A DNA stretch of 22,178 nucleotides from FEN-1219 sp036274615 (GTDB lineage: Bacteria; Pseudomonadota; Gammaproteobacteria; Steroidobacterales; Rariloculaceae). Below the pieces are notes generated by a model. That model did no database searches, was not told the DNA's origin, and was given only the letters and a program-made list of their open reading frames with translations. The position numbers and the translations under genes are program-made. Where the stretch lies: contig DASUFK010000051.1 in the NCBI GenBank assembly GCA_036274615.1, forward strand, positions 1 through 22,178, given 5' to 3'. Position 1 is the first letter of the stretch. Every line of letters starts with the position of its first letter. Positions 16,003 to 22,178 of this stretch are shown piece by piece.

Positions 16003-17691
16003 TCAGCGGGCGAGCTCGCGGACGACGCGGAAGCCCGTGAGCTTGTCCTGCGTGCCGGTGTCGAGCGGAACGCGGGCGGCGGAACGTAGCTGCAGCGCGG
16101 TGTCCGCGTAGCTGCCGCCACGCACCGCGTGGCTCGCGGCGTTCGGGGTGAGACGCGCGGCCCCATCCGTGGGGGCACCGCCGTAGTCCGGGTGCCAGTC
16201 GTCGGCGACCCATTCGCGGACGTTGCCGATCATGTGAAGCAGCTGAAACTGATTCCGGTTGACCGATCGGTCGGTGTTGGCGATCGGCGAGCTCACTTGA
16301 CTTATTGCGGAAGAGCGCGCGTTCGACGGCGTCACGTCGTTGCCGAACGGGTAGGGCGTCTGCGTGCCCGCTCGCGCCGCGTACTCCCATTCGGACTCGC
16401 TCGGCAGCCGGTAGCGCTGTCCAGTCTCCGCGGATAGCCATTCGGTGTACGCCACGGCTTCGTTCCAATCCACGAGCACGACGGGGAACGCCGCATCGCC
16501 CCAGGGATTCATGGGGCAGCGCTTCCCGCTGCCCGTGCAATAGCGCTCGAACTCCGCGAACGAGGTCTCGTACACCGACACCGCGAGCGGTCCGGGGACG
16601 CTGACGTCGTGCACGGGGGCCGCATTGCGGCTCTGCTCGCTTCCCATACGGAATGTGCCGCCGGCGATGATCACGAGGGTGGGTCCGGCGCCGCCGCCTT
16701 GCAGCGGGTCGCTGCAGACCGGGCGGCGCCGGCTCGACAACAATTCCGCGCTGCAAGCGGGCACCGCGTTGCCGTCGCCGGAGACCGCCGCGGGCGACGA
16801 CTGAGCCGCCGTAGCGGCGGCGGGATTCGGCGAAGGCACGGCCGCCGGCGCCGCGGGTGCCGGTCGCACCTCCGTGGCAACGGTTGCGGCCGGAGCCGCC
16901 GCTTCCCCGGTTGGCCTGCCGGGGACGCCGGCGTCCTCGGGCACGGCAGCGCTGTCCCTCGCGGGCGCGGAAACGGTTGCGCCGTCGGGTCGCGCAGGCG
17001 CGCCTCCCGAGCTCCGGGGCGTTTGCCGTGACGACGCCACATAAGGCACTTTGAGCTCGGTCGCGAGACGGGCGAGCCGCTCCAGCTCCGGAGTCTCGCC
17101 CGAGTCGGCCAACGCTTCCTCCTCCCGGAGCCGCCGCAACAAGACGCCGCTGAAGCGCGCGAACGTCGGCGACGAGGCCGCTGCCTGGCGTTGCTCCTCC
17201 GTAAGGGCGTTCGCCCAACCGGCCTCGAGGTTGAGCACCGAGTCTTGGTCCCACGCATTCTTGTCGAGGAACCGCTCGAGCAGCGCCGCGCCGGGCGGCA
17301 AGCTCTGCGCTGGGCCGGACGACTCGGTTTGCACTTCGACCTGCGCGGGCCGCGAGCCGCGCAATACGGCGAATCCGATCCCGGCGAGCACGACGAGCGC
17401 GCCGGCCCCGATGAGCGCCCAGCGAAGATTGGGGGGCAGCGCAGCAGGCCGAGGGGTCTCGCCTGCCGGTTTCGGAACGACGGGAGCCGGGACGCGGGGC
17501 GCTTGCGGAGTGGGGCGCTGCGTGGCTGTGGATTCCGCCGCCTTGGCGACTCGAGGCTCCGCCTCCTTGGCGGGAGCGGCGAGGGCCTCGAGGATCCTCC
17601 CACGCCGCTCGCGGTAGCCGTCCAACGAGACGAGACCGTGGTAGTAGTCGTTGACGACTGCGCGCAATTGCTCGTTGGCCGGGATGCTCAT
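16003..17691 (-). CDS. Single-TM protein with C-terminal FGE/SUMF1-like domain
   Basis: 562 residues. A short helical N-terminal segment (1-37, NEQLRAVVNDYYHGLVSLDG), possibly SHOCT-like, is presumably cytoplasmic. A Pro/Ala linker, a transmembrane helix at about 91-110, a charged helical segment and a second Ala/Pro-rich linker follow. The FGE-sulfatase (PF03781-type) domain fills about 336-562: VIIAGGTFRMGSE, YRLPSESEWEYAARAG, GNVREWVADDW, VRGGSYADTALQLRSAAR and GFRVVREL. Genuine formylglycine-generating enzymes carry two active-site Cys after VRGGS; neither is present here, so the domain is probably a binding or structural module. The ATG at 17691 shares its A with the kinase stop codon (TGATG), indicating translational coupling. 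Both proteins end in FGE-like domains after a TM helix, so they probably act together outside the cytoplasmic membrane. Confidence 0.88.
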   Translation of the reverse strand: MSIPANEQLRAVVNDYYHGLVSLDGYRERRGRILEALAAPAKEAEPRVAKAAESTATQRPTPQAPRVPAPVVPKPAGETPRPAALPPNLRWALIGAGALVVLAGIGFAVLRGSRPAQVEVQTESSGPAQSLPPGAALLERFLDKNAWDQDSVLNLEAGWANALTEEQRQAAASSPTFARFSGVLLRRLREEEALADSGETPELERLARLATELKVPYVASSRQTPRSSGGAPARPDGATVSAPARDSAAVPEDAGVPGRPTGEAAAPAATVATEVRPAPAAPAAVPSPNPAAATAAQSSPAAVSGDGNAVPACSAELLSSRRRPVCSDPLQGGGAGPTLVIIAGGTFRMGSEQSRNAAPVHDVSVPGPLAVSVYETSFAEFERYCTGSGKRCPMNPWGDAAFPVVLVDWNEAVAYTEWLSAETGQRYRLPSESEWEYAARAGTQTPYPFGNDVTPSNARSSAISQVSSPIANTDRSVNRNQFQLLHMIGNVREWVADDWHPDYGGAPTDGAARLTPNAASHAVRGGSYADTALQLRSAARVPLDTGTQDKLTGFRVVRELAR

Positions 17692-20600
17692 CAGCCCGGC
17701 CCCAGCTCGCGTACCAGACGGAAACCCGTGACCGGCGCCGGGCGGCCGTCGAAGTTCTGCGCGCTATCGAGCCTGCACTGGCCCAACTGATTGTTGAAGT
17801 GACCGCCGCGCACTTCGTATCCCGAGGCGGTCTTCGCGATCTCCTGAACGTTGCCGAGCACGTCGCGCAGCCCCCAGGCATTATCCTGGCCGAGATTCTG
17901 GGCCGTGTCGCGCGGGGCCCTACCGCGGCCCGCCGGGTCGATGCAATTGGCGTTCTTGATGGGCTCGCCGGTCGCGGTGGCGGCATGGAGCCATTCGGCC
18001 GAGGTCGGCAGCCGGTAGACGGCCTTCGTCGTGGTACTGAGCCACGCCGCGTACTTTTCGATATCCGCAACCGCGAGGCTCGCGACCGGATCGTTCACAC
18101 CTCCGGCCGCAGGCTTGCATTGACCGTCACCGCCTCCGACGCCACTGAGCTTGCAGTAGTCGTTCCAGTTGCCGACGGTCACTTCCGTGCGGCCGATGGC
18201 GAACGAACCGCTTACGCCCGAGCCGCCAGGCACCACGACCATGATCGGTCCTCGGTCGCTGGTGGCGCCGGGAACCGCGTCGTAGCACGCACGCTTCGTG
18301 CCCTTGAGCGAGTCCGTGCACGGCACGCCCCTCGCCGGCGCCGGCGGTGGCGGCGGCGCTACGGGGCGGGCGAACGCGTGATCCAACGCTGTGCTCGCGA
18401 ACGTTCTGTAGGCGTCGTCGCTGGGATTCGACGCGAGACGCTGGTCCGCGATCCCCACCAGCTCCTGATCGAGCGCGCTGAAGCGCGCTTCCGGCGCAGC
18501 GGAGCGGACGCGCTCGCGCAGCGCCTTTGCCGCGTTGGCGTCCCCGGTGCCGGCTTGAATCTGGGCGCGAAGCGCATTGATGTCCTGGTCGAGCGCCGCC
18601 CCCGACGCGCTGCGCTTGGCCTCTGCGACCTTCTCGGCCAGAGCGACCAGCGGCTGGTAGTTCGGTAGCTCGCGCAAGCCCTGCTGGGCGAACCGCTCGG
18701 CGTTGTCGAACTCCTTGTCGGCGAGGCGGTTGGTCGCGACGTACAAGTAGACGTCGGCTATCTTGCGGCCCGTAGTCTCGAGATACGGATCGCTGGGCGA
18801 CAACTTCTTGAGCTCATCGCGTGCCTTGACCACTCCGGCCGGATTGTTCGCCTTCGCCTGCGTCTCGAACTCGCTCTTGAGGTCGGCGGCGCGCGCGGCG
18901 AGCTTCTGCTGCTCGCTGATCACGACCTGCGTGGCGGCATCCTTGGCCGCAGCCACCCGCTGCTGCTCGGCGGCGATCGCTTCCAAGCCCGGCGAGAAAC
19001 CGCTGGCGCTGCGGAGCAGGCGCTCCGCCACGCTGAAGTCCTTTCGTCCTTCGCGTGCCGCCTGGGCTTCACGCGCCAGCGCAGCGCGCGCCACGAGCGC
19101 CGTCGCGGCGTCTCTCTGCGCTTTGGCGACCCGCGGATCGTCGGGCACGAGACCGCGCAACGCGGTGATTTGATCGCCAACGCCCTTGCTCCACGCCTCG
19201 TCGTCTGTCGGGTTGGCGATCCGTTGGTTGAGCGCTTGCACGATCTGCGCCACGCGCTGCTCTTTGTCGCGATCGAGTGCCGCCTGAAGGTTGCTTTGCG
19301 CCTCATCGCGGGCCCCGGTCAGGATCGACGAGCCGGGGATGAGACTGAGCGCCTGCTCGAGTTGAGCAACCGCCTGTTGCCACTGCTGCTGCGACGTGCC
19401 GAGCGCACGCGCTTGATTCGCAATCTTCCGCGCAACCTGGTCGGCGCCTGCCGCTCCCGCGAGCGGGTCGCCCTCCGGCAGCTTCTTCATCTTGTCCAGC
19501 GCGTCCTTCGCGTCGGCATAGCTCAATGTGGGCTTGGCGAGGATCTTCTGCACCTCGTCGCGCAGGCCCTGCTCCGCTCTGGCGAGCGCCGCGTCGGCCG
19601 CGGCCTTGCCTTCCTTTGCCACGACCTCCTCACGATTTGCGATCGTCTGCTGCATCGCCAGCAGGTCAGAGTGGTTCGGGGCAAATTTGAGACCCTGATC
19701 GACGGTCGCTCTCGCGTTCCGGAAGTCGCTCGCGTTGTTCTGCCGTTGTGCGAGCGTGAGATAACCTTGGAGCACGCGGTCCTGCCCCGTTTGAAGAGTC
19801 TCGGCGTCGACCCCGAGCGCTCGAAGCTCGCCGAGCTTCGACTCGGCCTCCAGCATCCGCTGCGCAGTTCCCGCGTTGGCAGCATTCGTGATCGCGGCGA
19901 GAAGGTCCTGGCGCTGTCGGTCGAGCGTGCGGCGCGCATCCGCGATCCGATTCTGCGGATCGCGCTTGAGCTCAACGGGCAGCAGCGCATCGCCGACGCC
20001 GTCGATGAGCCCTTGGGCCGCGCTCAAGTCGCGGGTGTTGAGCGCCGTTTGCACCTCTTCGCGGAGAGCCGTAGCCAAGCGGGCGCGATAGTCGCGCAGC
20101 GAGGAATCGTTGGGGCTCAAGCTCACGAGCTGGCTCACGGTGCCCTCGAGCTTGATCAGGTCGGCAACCGTGCGGCTCGGGGAGTCGTCGAGGGCCTTCT
20201 TGAGCCGGGCAAGTCGATCGGCTTCGTCGGCAGCCTCCCGCATGTCGGCCAAGTTCGCCTGCACGCCGAGAAGCTGCTCGTTGCCCGGGAACCGCTCGAG
20301 ACCCGCGTCGAGCAGCGCCGTGGCGCGCGCCACGTCCACGTCCTTCGCGCGGAGCGCATCCGACGCCTGCGTGGCATACGCAAACGCGAGACTAGGGCTC
20401 TTCAGCGTCTCGTTGTCGGGCTGCACCTGGGCCAGAACGTCGAGCACCTCGGCCACGTCGGTGTCGGGGCCCGGCAGCAGCCGCCCCGCGTCGAGGGCGA
20501 CCTTGAATTGCGCCACGAGATCGACGGCGAGTTGCGCGCCTTCCTGCGCCGTGTCGGCAGCCTTCTTCTGGATGCGCGCCGAATCGGGGTACCAGCGTTT

Positions 20601-22178
20601 CGCTTCCTCCGCGATGGCCGCGGCCCGCGGATAGTCGTAGCGGCCAGCCGCCTTGTTGGCGGCCGCGTCGATGCGCTTCTCGTACCAATCGAGCAACGGC
20701 CCGGTTACTTGGTTCAACAACGCGCTGCGATCGTCGTCCTCGAGCGCCGTAACGCGGACCAGCGCCGCCGGCACCTGCGCGTCGTCCCGGCTCGACAGCG
20801 CGGCGACGAGCCGATCCCGCTGTGCCTGCTGCCAAACGCCCACCCCGAAGTAGGCGCCCACGCCGATCACGATGATCGCGGCCGCACCCACCGCGATCCG
20901 CGGCGCGCTGAACAGCTGCCGCTTCGCCAAGCCGTCGACCAGCTCCCACACCGTGGCGCTGCGGTCCGCCCGCCGAAACGCCAGCGACTTCTCGAGCGCC
21001 CGCCATTGGCGGCGCGTGAGCTGCTTGATCTGGGGCGGCACGAGCTTCTGGTCGCGCGCGTCGGCCGCCGACTTCTTGCCGAACGGGTGCTTGCCCGTGA
21101 GCATCTCGTAGACGACGCAGCCGAGCGCGTAGACGTCGTCGCGCGTGTCGGGTTGCTCGCCGGCGATCATCTCGCAGCTCGCGTAAGCGGGTGTGAGCGC
21201 GCCGAGCGAGCCCGCGTCGAACTTGGTCTCCTCGCCTTGGAGGTCGCCCTTCAGCTTGGCGGCCTGAGCGATACCGAAGTCGAAGACCTTGATCACGCCG
21301 CTCTTGGTAAGGAAGCAGTTGCCCGGCTTGAAGTCCGAATGAACGATGCTCTTGTCGTGCGCGTAGGACAGCGCGGCGCCGAGGCCCTTGATCAGCGGAT
21401 ACGCCTCGCCGAGCGACATGCCCTCGAATTTCGGATTCTTGATGATCCGGTCGAGCGCCTCGCCCTCGAGGAACTCCATCGTCATGTAGACGGTGCCGCC
21501 GTCGCGGTCGAAGTCGAACACGCTCACGATGTTCGGATGCGCGAGCTGCTGTGACTTGCGCGCCTCGCGCTGCAGGGCTTTCAACGACTCGGGGTGACGG
21601 CGGAACTCGTCGTTCAAGATCTTGATCGCGACGTACGGGTCGCGGTCTTGCGCTTCCTCCTTGCGCAAGTCCTTGGCGCGGAACACGACGCCCATTCCGC
21701 CGCGCCCGACCACGTTCTCGAGCACGAAGCGGCCCTTGAGCACCGAGCCGCGCTCGAGCGCGACTTGCGGCCGCTCGTCCCACTTCGCGGGATCCGTCCA
21801 GCTGGAGCTGCCGGTGCCGGTGCGCAGCGTGCCCGTGTTGCCCGTGCGGCCGGTGCTTGCGCCGGTCTGGCTCGTCTCGGAGGGGCCGGCCGAGTGCCCG
21901 AGATCGAACGCGCCGTTGGACGGCGCCTCCGCACCCGTGACGGGACCGGTTCCACCGGTGACGGGCCCAGCCGCGAACGGCGGCGGCGCCGGCTCGTGCG
22001 ACTCTCGCGGCGAGCCGTGCGGCTGCGACACGCCCGGCGCGGGCGGCGGCGGCCGGCCGCGCATGATCGTGCGATCGGCCGGCGGCGCTTCCGGCTCGGA
22101 CTCGCGAGGGGCCGCCGGCTCGGGGCGCGGCGGCGGTGCCGCTCTCGGCGGCGGCGGAGCCTGAGGCGGCGCGGTCCG
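17691..22178 (-). CDS. Transmembrane Ser/Thr kinase with C-terminal FGE-like domain, 5' end outside window
   Basis: At least 1495 residues; the frame is open to the right edge. Numbering here is from the in-frame Met at 22064, which has no ribosome binding site and lies inside a Pro-rich tract (…ADRTIM), so the real start is probably upstream. The Hanks-type kinase domain is at about 112-375: glycine loop GRGGMGVVF (120-128), VAIK Lys148, catalytic loop HSDFKPGN (Asp244, Lys246, Asn249), DFG 262-264. The usual HRD Arg is Ser, and the APE motif reads SCE. A TM helix at about 387-411 is followed by about 800 residues of charged, helix- and coiled-coil-rich sequence with TPR-like character, then a proline linker and an FGE-like domain (about 1270-1457; YRLPTSAEW, VLGNVQEI, VRGGHFNNQLGQC, GFRLVREL). 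Only the second FGE active-site Cys position is Cys (1430). It is likely a receptor kinase phosphorylating cytoplasmic targets. Confidence 0.92.
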   Translation of the reverse strand, partial: RTAPPQAPPPPRAAPPPRPEPAAPRESEPEAPPADRTIMRGRPPPPAPGVSQPHGSPRESHEPAPPPFAAGPVTGGTGPVTGAEAPSNGAFDLGHSAGPSETSQTGASTGRTGNTGTLRTGTGSSSWTDPAKWDERPQVALERGSVLKGRFVLENVVGRGGMGVVFRAKDLRKEEAQDRDPYVAIKILNDEFRRHPESLKALQREARKSQQLAHPNIVSVFDFDRDGGTVYMTMEFLEGEALDRIIKNPKFEGMSLGEAYPLIKGLGAALSYAHDKSIVHSDFKPGNCFLTKSGVIKVFDFGIAQAAKLKGDLQGEETKFDAGSLGALTPAYASCEMIAGEQPDTRDDVYALGCVVYEMLTGKHPFGKKSAADARDQKLVPPQIKQLTRRQWRALEKSLAFRRADRSATVWELVDGLAKRQLFSAPRIAVGAAAIIVIGVGAYFGVGVWQQAQRDRLVAALSSRDDAQVPAALVRVTALEDDDRSALLNQVTGPLLDWYEKRIDAAANKAAGRYDYPRAAAIAEEAKRWYPDSARIQKKAADTAQEGAQLAVDLVAQFKVALDAGRLLPGPDTDVAEVLDVLAQVQPDNETLKSPSLAFAYATQASDALRAKDVDVARATALLDAGLERFPGNEQLLGVQANLADMREAADEADRLARLKKALDDSPSRTVADLIKLEGTVSQLVSLSPNDSSLRDYRARLATALREEVQTALNTRDLSAAQGLIDGVGDALLPVELKRDPQNRIADARRTLDRQRQDLLAAITNAANAGTAQRMLEAESKLGELRALGVDAETLQTGQDRVLQGYLTLAQRQNNASDFRNARATVDQGLKFAPNHSDLLAMQQTIANREEVVAKEGKAAADAALARAEQGLRDEVQKILAKPTLSYADAKDALDKMKKLPEGDPLAGAAGADQVARKIANQARALGTSQQQWQQAVAQLEQALSLIPGSSILTGARDEAQSNLQAALDRDKEQRVAQIVQALNQRIANPTDDEAWSKGVGDQITALRGLVPDDPRVAKAQRDAATALVARAALAREAQAAREGRKDFSVAERLLRSASGFSPGLEAIAAEQQRVAAAKDAATQVVISEQQKLAARAADLKSEFETQAKANNPAGVVKARDELKKLSPSDPYLETTGRKIADVYLYVATNRLADKEFDNAERFAQQGLRELPNYQPLVALAEKVAEAKRSASGAALDQDINALRAQIQAGTGDANAAKALRERVRSAAPEARFSALDQELVGIADQRLASNPSDDAYRTFASTALDHAFARPVAPPPPPAPARGVPCTDSLKGTKRACYDAVPGATSDRGPIMVVVPGGSGVSGSFAIGRTEVTVGNWNDYCKLSGVGGGDGQCKPAAGGVNDPVASLAVADIEKYAAWLSTTTKAVYRLPTSAEWLHAATATGEPIKNANCIDPAGRGRAPRDTAQNLGQDNAWGLRDVLGNVQEIAKTASGYEVRGGHFNNQLGQCRLDSAQNFDGRPAPVTGFRLVRELGPG

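Noticed and set aside
19170..21554. 794-codon plus-strand ORF antisense to the kinase gene
   Set aside because: Composition is Arg/Leu/Glu/His-rich, typical of antisense reading in GC-rich DNA, and it lies opposite an unmistakable kinase and helical domain.

Overview
The window is GC-rich, dense, protein-coding DNA from a Gram-negative bacterium. Lipoproteins with lipoboxes, Sec signal peptides, an outer-membrane two-partner secretion (TPS) transporter and a CBM9/DUF5916-type protein all point to Proteobacteria. A GC-rich gammaproteobacterium (Steroidobacter/Nevskia/Xanthomonad-like) or a betaproteobacterium would fit, but no marker gene here fixes the taxon.

Left part (1-4611): small envelope genes. 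A minus-strand gene for a secreted DUF5916/CBM9-like protein runs off the left edge. A 90-bp inverted repeat separates it from a minus-strand lipoprotein that fuses four envelope domains: YbaY/YscW-like, META/HslJ-like, MliC-like and COG3650-like. Divergent from it are three plus-strand genes: a secreted protein of unknown function, then two paralogues of an unrecognised family, one Sec-secreted and one a lipoprotein. A perfect 15-bp hairpin lies in the convergent gap before the large gene.

Right part (4664-22178): four minus-strand genes. In transcription order they are (1) a transmembrane Ser/Thr kinase with a long helical extracytoplasmic region and a C-terminal formylglycine-generating-enzyme (FGE/SUMF1)-like domain, whose N-terminus lies beyond the window; (2) a one-TM protein with another FGE-like domain, overlapping the kinase stop codon by 1 nt; (3) a TpsB (ShlB/FhaC) outer-membrane transporter; and (4) a 3104-residue TpsA exoprotein. 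A terminator-like hairpin and a possible promoter lie between pairs 1-2 and 3-4.

The TpsA protein has an N-terminal haemagglutination-activity/TPS domain, about twelve 65-100-residue repeats, ten 60-61-residue repeats arranged partly in a 549-bp higher-order period, RTX-like glycine/aspartate segments and one Cys pair near its C-terminus.

Working hypothesis (inference): TpsB exports the large adhesin-like TpsA, and the adjacent kinase-FGE and FGE proteins, which appear non-catalytic in their FGE domains, sense or control envelope or surface assembly. I see no RNA genes, CRISPR arrays, insertion sequences or transposase genes.
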